From: UBA822 sp036336795
Lineage (GTDB): Bacteria > Gemmatimonadota > Gemmatimonadetes > Longimicrobiales > Gaopeijiaceae
Direction: 5' to 3'
DNA length: 22,650 nt
NCBI GenBank assembly: GCA_036336795.1
Contig: JAYZFL010000052.1
Location: 1 to 22,650 of the forward strand
In this document: positions 8,787-16,810 of the stretch, piece after piece
Layout of the letters: each line of letters starts with the position of its first letter
How positions within the stretch are numbered: position 1 is the first letter of the stretch
Notes under the pieces: model-generated
The model's input: only the letters and a program-made list of their open reading frames with translations
Told to the model about the DNA's origin: nothing
Databases searched by the model: none
Made by a program: the position numbers and the translations under genes

Positions 8787-8859
8787 AAGGTGCGAGGGTG
8801 GACCAGACTCGGTCAACGATGGCTCTCGGCGACCCTCAATCAAAGCCATTTGAAAGCCA

Positions 8860-10476
8860 CTACTCCCCCGCGCCCATCTCCTTCCGTGGAATTCTCGCAT
8901 CACTCATGGCCGCCTGGTACACGAATGTGGCCATGATCACGGCATTCTTCATCAAGTCCTCGATCGGGATGGTATCAAAGAAGTCCAGGTTGGTGTGACC
9001 ACCGGTGCCACCGACCCGGGCCTGTAGAAACTGGAACGCTGGCAGACCGGCGGCATCAAACGGCACGTGGTCGGTGCTGCCCACACCCTGAACCGATATA
9101 GTCCTCATCCCCATGTCCCGGAGCGGCTCCATCCAGGACGCGAACGTCTGTCGGACGTGCTCGTTCCCTTGTAAGAAGATGCCCCGATATTGCCCGGGGC
9201 CGTAGTCCTGGTTGAAGTACACTGAGAACTTGTCGTATGCAGGAGTAACCCCAACGGCAGGGTTCCTGGGATCACCGAAGTGCTTGGTCACGTACGCACG
9301 CGAGCCGTAGAGGCCCTGCTCTTCACCCGACCACAGAGCGACGCGAACCGTGCGACGCGGTACGGCACCCACGGCCCGGAGGATGCGCGCCGCCTCAAGC
9401 ATCACCGCTACGCCCGACGTGTTATCGCTGGCGTTAGGGCTGGCGTGCCAGGTGTCGAAGTGAGCCCCCAGCATCACGACCTCGTCCGCAAGGTCGGTCC
9501 CAGGGATCTCACCAAGCACGTTACTTGCCTGTTCGACGATCTCGCCGTGGCGGTTCCGAATCTCGACTTCGACGGTGACTGGGATGTTCCGACGCAGGAT
9601 ACGGTACATCCGGTTATAGTGCTCAGGAGTGACCGCAACGATGGGCACGGAGGAGCGCGTTGCGGTCAGCGACCAACGGTCCACTTTGGCGCCGGGGCGA
9701 GCGAAGCCCCGCACCGCTCCCGGCCAACCGCTCTGGGACTCCAAGACCACTGCCACATCCTGGGCCACAAAGAAGGCCAGACTCTCCTCGGACGTGAGCA
9801 AGTCCGGGTTTCGTGGCGGATTCGGATACAAGCGAGAGAAATAGGGGTCCGGACCCGCCGTCGGCAGCACGACGTCCTCTTCGAGCGCTCGTAACTCCTC
9901 ATCCGTACGGCGAGGAGTGCCGGTAGCGAATCGGGTCAGGTCGATGCTGGCCGGGGGGGTCCCGAGCACAGCCATTCCCCTGAGCCGGCCCCGGTATCGT
10001 TCGAGGTCTTGCTTCGTCTGAACGTCTGCGATCACGACCTGGAGCCGTTGCTTCCCATCGGTACCAGGTGTGTGTGCGATCGGGTAACCAACCATCGGTG
10101 AGTAGTCCGGCTCCATGAGATGCAATGACACATATTCGTTGTCCCAACTCACCCCGTAGTCCATGAACGGTTCGCGGATGGTGTTGACGAGCCCGATCCG
10201 TTTCATCTCTCCCAGAACCCACTCTTGCGCGCGGACCATGTCGCTGGAGTTCGTGAGGCGAGCGCCCAGTACGTCGGTCATGTAGGAAAAGGTGTTCTCG
10301 AGCTGTGAACGCTGGAACCCTTCCTCGCGGATACGGGCGATCATATCGAGGTCGATCTCGTGGGGCGCGATGGCAGCAGTCCGCTCCGAGGTCGGTGGAG
10401 CCTGGGCTGCTAAGCTAATCCGCCCTGACGGTAGGAAAGCGATCGAGATGACCAGGGTGCGGAGTAAGGAGCGCAT
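8860..10476 (-). CDS. Exported M28-family zinc metallopeptidase
   Basis: This 538-residue protein has an N-terminal signal peptide (MRSLLRTLVISIAFL..., cleavage near LAAQA). Residues about 140-270 look like a protease-associated (PA) insert. The catalytic domain follows with all expected co-catalytic zinc residues: His339 (GAHFDTW), Asp351 (ASDNTSG), catalytic Glu385 and ligand Glu386 (WSGEEQG), Asp424 (NQDYG) and His494 (GGHTNLD). The family cleaves N-terminal residues or C-terminal dipeptides (aminopeptidase Y or glutamate-carboxypeptidase types). The substrate cannot be read from sequence. ATG 10476 gives the signal directly. The gene is divergent from the Tat-exported M24 peptidase across a 261-base gap, which suggests joint control of peptide use. 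The DUF5107-TPR gene follows. Confidence 0.92.
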   Translation of the reverse strand: MRSLLRTLVISIAFLPSGRISLAAQAPPTSERTAAIAPHEIDLDMIARIREEGFQRSQLENTFSYMTDVLGARLTNSSDMVRAQEWVLGEMKRIGLVNTIREPFMDYGVSWDNEYVSLHLMEPDYSPMVGYPIAHTPGTDGKQRLQVVIADVQTKQDLERYRGRLRGMAVLGTPPASIDLTRFATGTPRRTDEELRALEEDVVLPTAGPDPYFSRLYPNPPRNPDLLTSEESLAFFVAQDVAVVLESQSGWPGAVRGFARPGAKVDRWSLTATRSSVPIVAVTPEHYNRMYRILRRNIPVTVEVEIRNRHGEIVEQASNVLGEIPGTDLADEVVMLGAHFDTWHASPNASDNTSGVAVMLEAARILRAVGAVPRRTVRVALWSGEEQGLYGSRAYVTKHFGDPRNPAVGVTPAYDKFSVYFNQDYGPGQYRGIFLQGNEHVRQTFASWMEPLRDMGMRTISVQGVGSTDHVPFDAAGLPAFQFLQARVGGTGGHTNLDFFDTIPIEDLMKNAVIMATFVYQAAMSDARIPRKEMGAGE

Positions 10477-10737
10477 GGTGAATCGATCCTAGTTCGGGAC
10501 GTTTCGAGCTGGGAGGGCCAAGATCGGCGAGGCGGAATCCTAGGGCAACCCGGTGAGCTCGATCGACGTGAGGGAAGAGAGGTGCTTACGGCACCCTATC
10601 CAGCGGCTAGGGCCCCTGAACTGACGGGCCTTTCTGACCGTGCTTCGTGTGGTGCTTGCCCCCCATACCAGCGTGGTGAGATCCTCCCTCGTCACGTATG
10701 ATGTTCGCGTCATACCAGACCACATCGGAGCAATCCC
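10477..10737. promoter_or_regulatory. Divergent promoter region between M28 and M24 peptidase genes
   Basis: This 261-base gap holds the start signals of both peptidase genes. On the plus strand a -10-like TATGAT lies at 10697-10702, inside a 6-bp inverted repeat GTATGA...TCATAC (8-base spacer) that could be a regulator site over the promoter. The matching -35 is poor. The M24 ribosome site CGGAG is at 10726-10730, 7 bases before the ATG at 10738. Confidence 0.35.
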
Positions 10738-12033
10738 ATGATCTCTAGACGTCACTTTATCGGAACTTCATCCACAGCCGCCGCAGGTACCGCGCTCTCA
10801 CGCCCTGCCGGGCTTCTAGCAGCCGACATTCTGCAGCAGTCCATGCCCGCTTCGATTACCAGGCTCACGTCCTGGGCGGACCGGGCACAACCGATCACCA
10901 CGGCAGAGCGCGCAAACCGGGTCGAGCAGGCCAGACGCCTGATGCGGGAACAGGGCCTGTCCGCTCTCGCGCTCACTGGCGGAACGTCGATGGTCTACTT
11001 CACCAACATCCGATGGGGTGGCGGTGAGCGTCTTTTTTCCGTTCTGATCCCGGTGGAGGGGGACGCCTTCGTCGTCTGCCCCGCCTTCGAAGAGGATCGC
11101 GCTCGCGAACAACTCGCGCTTGGCCCCCTAGAAGGCGCAACCGTCTATACGTGGGAAGAGCATCAGAGCCCCTACGAGCGCGTGGCTCAGGGGCTACGGG
11201 ATCAAGGTGTCGCCACCGGGAAGGTCGCCACTGAAGAGACAATGCAGTTTCGCTTCAGCAACGGCATCGCCCTGGCCGTCCCCGCGCTGGACATCGTCGA
11301 TGCCACGCAGGTTACGGCCGGATGCCGAGGAGTGAAGGACGAGCACGAGCTTGAGCTGATGAGCCTAGCAAACGAGGTCACGCTCACAGCATACAAGGCG
11401 GCGTACCTCGCGATGGAAGAAGGGATGACGCAACAGGACTTTCGGGGGTTGGTCTCAATGGCGCATGATCAGCTGGGGTTCCAGGGTAGCGCCGGTGTGC
11501 AGACCGGTGAGTGGTCAGCGCTCCCGCACGGCTCAGTCACGCGACAGGTGATTCGCGAAGGCACCATCCTGCTCATCGACGGCGGCTGCGGTGTCGAAGG
11601 ATACCGCTCCGACCTGAGCCGGACCTTCGTGCTGGGTGCCCCAACCGATAAAATGAAAAAGGTATTCGAGATCGAGTATCAGGCCCAAACAGCCGCTTTT
11701 CAGAAGGCAGCCCCCGGTGTCCCCGCCGAAGAAGTCGACGCCGCGGCTCGGAAGGTGATCGAGGACGCGGGATACGGACCCGGGTACAAGTATTTCACCC
11801 ATCGTGTCGGCCACGGCATTGGCATGGACGGCCATGAGTGGCCCTATTTAGTGAAGAACAACAAGGTCCCCCTGAAGCCCGGCAACACGTTTAGCGATGA
11901 GCCGGGCATCTACCTGCCCGGCGAATTCGGTGTGAGGCTCGAGGATTGCATATACATCACGGACGACGGGGCGAAGCTGTTCACTCCACAAAGTCCGTCG
12001 CTCGAGGAACCGTTTGCGAACTGGGAGCACTAG
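10738..12033 (+). CDS. Tat-exported M24 metallopeptidase (Xaa-Pro dipeptidase/aminopeptidase P-like)
   Basis: This 431-residue protein begins with a twin-arginine signal, SRRHFIGTSSTAAAG, so it is probably exported folded with its metals in place. The N-terminal creatinase-like domain spans about residues 50-195 and the pita-bread domain 200-425. All five dinuclear metal ligands are canonical: Asp281 (IDGGCG), Asp292 (YRSDLSRTF), His359 (VGHGIGMDGHE), Glu388 (SDEPGIY) and Glu402 (VRLEDC). The expected activity is release of an N-terminal residue before proline, or X-Pro dipeptide cleavage, in the periplasm. The start is supported by CGGAG 7 bases upstream. It is divergent from the M28 peptidase. 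It is not a close duplicate of the M24-like gene at 4042-5430, which uses a Sec-type signal and has a less typical metal site. Confidence 0.93.
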   Translation: MISRRHFIGTSSTAAAGTALSRPAGLLAADILQQSMPASITRLTSWADRAQPITTAERANRVEQARRLMREQGLSALALTGGTSMVYFTNIRWGGGERLFSVLIPVEGDAFVVCPAFEEDRAREQLALGPLEGATVYTWEEHQSPYERVAQGLRDQGVATGKVATEETMQFRFSNGIALAVPALDIVDATQVTAGCRGVKDEHELELMSLANEVTLTAYKAAYLAMEEGMTQQDFRGLVSMAHDQLGFQGSAGVQTGEWSALPHGSVTRQVIREGTILLIDGGCGVEGYRSDLSRTFVLGAPTDKMKKVFEIEYQAQTAAFQKAAPGVPAEEVDAAARKVIEDAGYGPGYKYFTHRVGHGIGMDGHEWPYLVKNNKVPLKPGNTFSDEPGIYLPGEFGVRLEDCIYITDDGAKLFTPQSPSLEEPFANWEH

Positions 12034-12145
12034 CACCGTCAGGGTTTAGATCAGTCATGCGTTGCCCGCTACCTGAATAATGGCCACTCGTACGGGTTCC
12101 TAACTGCCGAATCCCGGCACCAGTTGCTATGGATCATCTCGTGGT

Positions 12146-13321
12146 CTACCCCAGCACACTTCGCATGATCTCGACGTCCGAATCAAAGCCGTCCGGGTGG
12201 AGAGGCCCGAATGAAAAACGGAAAAAGCTTTTCAGGGGCGATTCTTCTCCCCGCCGTGCCATGTCACAGTCGATGCCCTTCAGGACGGCCGCACCCTTCT
12301 TGAAGAGCCGGTCGTTCAAGTCCGCTGCGGTCATGCCACCGGGAAGCTTGCACCAGTGGTAGAAGCCACCATCGCCCGACCATAGCTGCAGACCGAGGCT
12401 CTCAAACGCGTCGCCGTAACGATCCCGTTGGCTCGAGTAAAACGCCGGGACGGCCTTGCGTGCGAGACTGATGCGTTCTTGTCCGAACAGTTCCAATGCA
12501 TAGCACTGGGATGGATGTGAGACCCCACCCATCCCGAATGACGAGAAATTACTGAGGATCTCCACGTTCTTCCGTGAGGAGATCATCCAGCCGACACGGA
12601 TCCCCGGTGCCTGAAGCCCCTTGGTCGCAGCCCCAATAACAAAGAGACCGGAGTTGTCGATGTCGTCAACGTATTCGAGAGCGCTCACAGGATTCGTATG
12701 GAGGAGTTCGTAGGCCTCGTCCACTAAGACACCCATGCGGCCAGAACAGGCCGCGTCGACCAACGTCTTCAGCTCGTTTCCCGTGCGAGTCTGTCCGGTC
12801 GGATTGCAGGGATTGCTTGTGATGACAAGTCCCTTCCCGTCGCAATCGCCCAGATAATCGTCGATGCTCGGGCGGAATCCGTTCGGCTCGGCGCTCGAGA
12901 CCAGTGTGTAGGACCTACCCAACCCCTTGAGCATGTCGTAGTAGGGCGTGTATTCGGTTTCGGCGACTCGGATGGTGATATCCGGATCGAGAAAGAGCAG
13001 TGCCGCAATGATTGCGGGCCGCCCGCCCGCAAAGATCATGACGTTCTCAGGCACGATACTCGAGCCATACCACGTATTGTAGTAGTCGGCAATCGCCGTC
13101 CGAAGCGCAGGCATGCCCCATGCTTTCGGATAACGACGATCGGCCCACGAAACCTGCACACTCGAAGGGAGTTCGGGTCCTCCCGGTAGTTGTTCCGTCC
13201 TAGGGAAACCCTGACTCCAGGGGTGCGTGCCAGCCTCCCCCATGTAGGTCCCGAAGGCTTCCATGAAGGAGTACAGGGTCTCGTAGATGCCCATCGGGCG
13301 GACGTAGCGGAGCAGGTCCAT
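12146..13321 (-). CDS. PLP-dependent aminotransferase, class I/II (fold type I)
   Basis: This 391-residue protein has no signal peptide and is therefore cytosolic. It starts at an ATG with AGAAGG 6 bases upstream. PLP-site landmarks are in order: NPCNPTG at 170-176 (Asn173), Asp201 and Tyr204 in VDEAYELL, the Schiff-base lysine Lys234 in GAATKGLQAPGIRVGW, and the substrate carboxylate-binding Arg368 in FFRFSFG. Its length is normal for the aspartate-aminotransferase superfamily. The amino donor and product cannot be identified from sequence. It could be an amino-acid transaminase or a C-S lyase-type relative. It is divergent from the PQQ glucose-dehydrogenase-like gene across 300 bases carrying a palindromic site, and convergent with the M24 peptidase gene. 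A link to amino acids released by the nearby peptidases is possible but unproven. Confidence 0.9.
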   Translation of the reverse strand: MDLLRYVRPMGIYETLYSFMEAFGTYMGEAGTHPWSQGFPRTEQLPGGPELPSSVQVSWADRRYPKAWGMPALRTAIADYYNTWYGSSIVPENVMIFAGGRPAIIAALLFLDPDITIRVAETEYTPYYDMLKGLGRSYTLVSSAEPNGFRPSIDDYLGDCDGKGLVITSNPCNPTGQTRTGNELKTLVDAACSGRMGVLVDEAYELLHTNPVSALEYVDDIDNSGLFVIGAATKGLQAPGIRVGWMISSRKNVEILSNFSSFGMGGVSHPSQCYALELFGQERISLARKAVPAFYSSQRDRYGDAFESLGLQLWSGDGGFYHWCKLPGGMTAADLNDRLFKKGAAVLKGIDCDMARRGEESPLKSFFRFSFGPLHPDGFDSDVEIMRSVLG

Positions 13322-13621
13322 GCGCCTTCTTGGTTTGTCGTGATCGAAGTCGAGAGATCAGCGGCCAAGGATCGCCTTCAGTATCGTAAGTGGAAAGGGG
13401 ACCCGTCCAACAGCGGACTACAATACTTTCAACGGCGCCCATACCACGTCCACACATTTCAGGGATTTCTCCACATCGCTGCGATGTGGCACAGCATATC
13501 GTAATCGTAGAGAATCCTGGAACAATCGGGGTCAATGGAGTCGGCCCCTTGGGTACGTCTTGCTTGCGCCTACCGACCCGCGCATAGGATGTTGACCTAG
13601 GTTTCATCCCGGAGTTCGCGC
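13322..13621. other. 300-base divergent intergenic region
   Basis: No convincing gene is present. The region must contain promoters for the aminotransferase (minus) and the PQQ dehydrogenase (plus). Its outstanding element is the 19-bp palindrome at 13471-13489. The ribosome site CGGAG lies about 8 bases before the ATG at 13622. Confidence 0.5.
13471..13489. promoter_or_regulatory. 19-bp palindrome, likely operator in divergent promoter region
   Basis: CCACATCGC-T-GCGATGTGG is a perfect 9-bp inverted repeat around one base. It sits in the middle of the divergent gap, about 130-150 bases from each flanking start codon. Odd-length, near-continuous symmetry is typical of sites for dimeric helix-turn-helix regulators. 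The symmetry does not extend to the next base pair. No regulator gene is next to it, so the factor would be encoded elsewhere. Confidence 0.5.
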
Positions 13622-15670
13622 ATGTCTCACTTCGTCTCTCTTATGAACGCAGCCTTGGGGGACCGTGTCCGACGGACCCGAATTCTCTCACTGACGTTCA
13701 TGGGGATTTTGGTAGCAATGGGGTCGGGTTCGGCGCAGGATCGCGGCACGCCCTACGGAGAATGGCGGTATTGGGGAGGAGACGCCTGGAGCACGCGGTA
13801 CTCGCCTCTGGATCAGATCGACGCCGACAACTTCGGCGACCTCGAACAGGCGTGGATCTGGCGGGGCGACAACTTCGGTCCGTCGGTCGACTACATCCTT
13901 CGTGCGACCCCAATCTATGCTGGCGGAAAGCTCTTCACGGTCGCTGGGCAGAGTCGCACCGTCGCGGCCTTGGACCCAGCCACCGGTGAGACACTGTGGA
14001 TCTTTCGGGAGCCGCACACCACCCGATGGCAACGGTCTTCCAGAAAAAGCCACGGGAAAGGTGTGGCTTACGACAAGATCGGTGACCGCGGAGTAATCTA
14101 CCTGGTGACACCTGCCTTCTTCCTACACGCATTGGACGCGGAGACGGGACGGCCGTTGGAAGGTTTTGGTGCTCCTGTACCATTGGAAGGCTTCGGCGAA
14201 ACCGGCACAGTGGATCTACTGGAAGCGCTCGGCCACCCGTATGACCCGGACTACGGTATCCCTGACACGATCGGGTACATCACAAACACGTCACCTCCGA
14301 TTGTCGTGAACGGGGTGGTCGTGATCGGTAACTCAAACCTCACGGGACGCCTTGACCCACGCCAGGAAAACGTTCCCGGAGACATTCTCGCCTATGACGC
14401 CCGGACCGGGGAACACCTCTGGAAATTCAACGTCATTCCCCGGCCCGGGGAATTCGGCAATGAGACGTGGGAGAACGACGCATGGGAGTGGAGTGGTAAC
14501 GTCAACACGTGGCCGCCCCTTTCCGCAGATCTGGAGCGCGGGATCGTTTATGTCACAACGGACGCTCCGACAAACGACTACTTCGGTGGGTTCCGTCCTG
14601 GAGACAATCTGTTCGGTAACAGCATCATTGCCCTTGACGTCAGGACCGGGAAGCGTCTCTGGCATTTCCAGGGCGTGCATCACGACGTATGGGATCGCGA
14701 CTTTCCCCTTCCGCCGAATCTCGTGGATCTAGCAGTGGACGGCGAGCGGATCCCCGCGTTGATACAAAGCTCTAAGCAGGCCTTCATATACGCGTTTAAT
14801 CGAGTAACGGGAAAACCGATCTGGCCGATCGAGGAACGTCCCGTACCTCAGTCGGAAGTACCCGGCGAACAGACGTCACCGACACAACCGTTCCCGACGA
14901 AACCTGACGCCTACGAGATGCAAGAGCTCACGGAGGACGACTTCATCGACTTTACGCCAGGACTTCGATCGCTCGCGCTCGAGATCGCCAGCGAGTGGCG
15001 GATCGGTCCTATGTGGAATCCGCCTCTCCACTCAGAAAATCCCGAAGGAAAGAAGGGTGCGGTCTTCTGTCCATCAGCAACGGGAGGAGCGAACATTCCG
15101 GGAGGCTCGGCCATCGATCCGGAGACGGGTGTCTTGTACGTGGCATCGGTGAAGTCGTGCTCAGCCTTCGTGCTCGTTCCTGGCGAGGACAGGGATGCCG
15201 TCTTGACTGGTCAGTCGGGTCGGACAGTAGTGGATTGGCATCACTCACCGGTTCCGGGAGGTTTTCGAGGACCCGAGGGTCTCCCGATCTTCAAGCCCCC
15301 CTACGGACGAATCACAGCCATCGACATGAACACGGGCGAGCATCTCTGGTGGACTCCCAACGGAGACACCCCGGAGCGAATCAAGAACCATCCCAGATTG
15401 CAGGGGTTGGATCTGCCCAACACAGGCCAGCCATCCCACGCAACCGTGGTGGTCACCCGCAGCCTTCTCATGCATGGCGAGGGCAGGTCTGGGGAGCCCC
15501 GTTTCCTTGCTGTGGATAAGCGTACGGGGGAGCGCATAGGAGCCGTCGAGCTGCCCGGCACGACAGACACTGCTCCGATGACGTTCATGCATGGGGGTCA
15601 GCAGTACATCGTAATGGCTGTCTCAGGACCTACACTTCCTGGGTCTTTGGTCGCTTTACGGCTCCCGTGA
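13622..15670 (+). CDS. PQQ-dependent dehydrogenase, membrane glucose dehydrogenase-like catalytic domain
   Basis: This 682-residue quinoprotein has a signal peptide or single N-terminal anchor (RILSLTFMGILVAMGSGSAQ). It lacks the five-helix membrane domain of Escherichia coli-type glucose dehydrogenase. The propeller has that branch's hallmarks: GVHHDVWDRDFP with catalytic Asp358, Lys385 in QSSKQAFIYAFNRVTG (27 residues on, the same spacing as Asp466/Lys493 in the E. coli enzyme), and a WPIEERPVPQSEVPGEQTSP segment. It should oxidise a sugar or polyol in the periplasm and pass electrons to the respiratory chain. The substrate is not readable. The ATG at 13622 has CGGAG upstream. A later ATG at 13643 would also give a good signal peptide. 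It is convergent with the NHL gene, with a 45-base gap. Confidence 0.9.
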   Translation: MSHFVSLMNAALGDRVRRTRILSLTFMGILVAMGSGSAQDRGTPYGEWRYWGGDAWSTRYSPLDQIDADNFGDLEQAWIWRGDNFGPSVDYILRATPIYAGGKLFTVAGQSRTVAALDPATGETLWIFREPHTTRWQRSSRKSHGKGVAYDKIGDRGVIYLVTPAFFLHALDAETGRPLEGFGAPVPLEGFGETGTVDLLEALGHPYDPDYGIPDTIGYITNTSPPIVVNGVVVIGNSNLTGRLDPRQENVPGDILAYDARTGEHLWKFNVIPRPGEFGNETWENDAWEWSGNVNTWPPLSADLERGIVYVTTDAPTNDYFGGFRPGDNLFGNSIIALDVRTGKRLWHFQGVHHDVWDRDFPLPPNLVDLAVDGERIPALIQSSKQAFIYAFNRVTGKPIWPIEERPVPQSEVPGEQTSPTQPFPTKPDAYEMQELTEDDFIDFTPGLRSLALEIASEWRIGPMWNPPLHSENPEGKKGAVFCPSATGGANIPGGSAIDPETGVLYVASVKSCSAFVLVPGEDRDAVLTGQSGRTVVDWHHSPVPGGFRGPEGLPIFKPPYGRITAIDMNTGEHLWWTPNGDTPERIKNHPRLQGLDLPNTGQPSHATVVVTRSLLMHGEGRSGEPRFLAVDKRTGERIGAVELPGTTDTAPMTFMHGGQQYIVMAVSGPTLPGSLVALRLP

Positions 15671-15715
15671 GCGGGGGCTTCTGTTGCCTACATGACCTTT
15701 GGGCGATTAGCCGGA

Positions 15716-16810
15716 CTACCTGACCTTTTCGTATTTCACTAGTGTCTGACCCGGGACCTCTGCTCCGTAAACGTTGCCGTACCGGTCTGCCGCGACGAAC
15801 TCGGCGTTGCTCTCGATGAACGCCGTAATACGCCCCATTCTTGCGTCCCCAATTCGGATGCCGCGGACCCAGTCTTCCGGGCGGCGATCGCCGTACCATG
15901 ACGGCAAAGCCCCGGTTTGTGTGTCAGTCACGTACATCACGTCGTCTTCATCAATGTAGATGCTGCTCGGCGGACCGAAGTGCGTCCACTGCTCCAGGAA
16001 ATTTCCATCCTGATCGAAGATCTGGATGCGGATATTCCGACGGTCCCCAATCATGATCCGTCCTTCAGAGTTCATCGCAATGGCATGCGCATCCGAGAAC
16101 TCTCCAGCGGCGGGCCCAGGACCCGAGACACCCCATGCGCGGATGAATCGGCCGTCTGCCATGAACTTCATCACTCTGTTATTACCACCCTCGCCATGGC
16201 CGTCGAGGATGTAGACCTCTCCGGTGCGTGCAACCAGGACCTCCGAGGGACCATTGAAACGGTCGAGATCATCCCCCCATACGCCGGCGATCCCAAGCGT
16301 CATGAGGACTGCGCCCTCCCCGCTGAGCTTGAAAACCTGTTGCCCTTTCCCCTCGGATGCTCCTTCGTCCGCCCGAGCCCCTGTCGGGCCGTCGGCAACC
16401 CAGACGTTGCCTTCGTGATCGACGAAGAAACCATGGGGCCATGCAAAGAGTCCAGCCCCAAAGTTGGTCACGAGATTTCCGGAGAGGTCGAACTTGAAGA
16501 CGGGATCAAGGTCCGAGCTTACGCAACTATTGGCACCACAACGATCCAAAACCCACATGTGCTTTCCGTCGGGGTCCGGAAAAACACCGGTGACCGCTCC
16601 CCACGTTCGCCCCTCTGGCAGCTTTGCCCAGTCCGGTACCGCACGGTAGTCGCCTGCGGACTGTGCGGTGGTTCCGGTAGCGGCGGCCACAGCAATCAGT
16701 GCGGTCGCAATCACTAGTGTCGACAGAGAGCCCGTGGCAGGCCTAAGCATGCGGTGTGCTCGGTCGACCCTCAAGCGACGCGAAGTACCGGTAGACGCAT
16801 GGGGGTTCAT
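15716..16810 (-). CDS. Exported NHL-repeat (six-bladed beta-propeller) protein
   Basis: This 364-residue protein has a hydrophobic export segment near residues 28-50 (LSTLVIATALIAVAAATG). A start at Met21 (16750) would give a more standard signal peptide. NHL-type blades follow, with landmarks such as FAWPHGFFVDHEGNVWVAD, GPSEVLVARTGEVYILDGHG and SDAHAIAMNSEGRIMIGD. These resemble the propeller of peptidyl-alpha-hydroxyglycine alpha-amidating lyase, though no catalytic assignment is safe. Its ATG overlaps the TGA of the upstream cytochrome c-PQQ gene (ATGA at 16807-16810), so the two are translationally coupled and probably act together in the periplasm. It may be a binding or scaffold partner of that dehydrogenase, or a lyase-like enzyme. 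Confidence 0.85.
   Translation of the reverse strand: MNPHASTGTSRRLRVDRAHRMLRPATGSLSTLVIATALIAVAAATGTTAQSAGDYRAVPDWAKLPEGRTWGAVTGVFPDPDGKHMWVLDRCGANSCVSSDLDPVFKFDLSGNLVTNFGAGLFAWPHGFFVDHEGNVWVADGPTGARADEGASEGKGQQVFKLSGEGAVLMTLGIAGVWGDDLDRFNGPSEVLVARTGEVYILDGHGEGGNNRVMKFMADGRFIRAWGVSGPGPAAGEFSDAHAIAMNSEGRIMIGDRRNIRIQIFDQDGNFLEQWTHFGPPSSIYIDEDDVMYVTDTQTGALPSWYGDRRPEDWVRGIRIGDARMGRITAFIESNAEFVAADRYGNVYGAEVPGQTLVKYEKVR

Noticed and set aside
13622..15670. Reading WDRD in the glucose dehydrogenase-like protein as a lanthanide motif
   Set aside because: Membrane glucose dehydrogenases commonly carry Asp two positions after the catalytic Asp, so the D-x-D rule of the methanol dehydrogenase branch does not apply.
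15917..16717. 266-codon open frame on the plus strand
   Set aside because: It lies antisense to the NHL gene, whose translation has recognisable propeller motifs. It is a shadow frame in GC-rich DNA.
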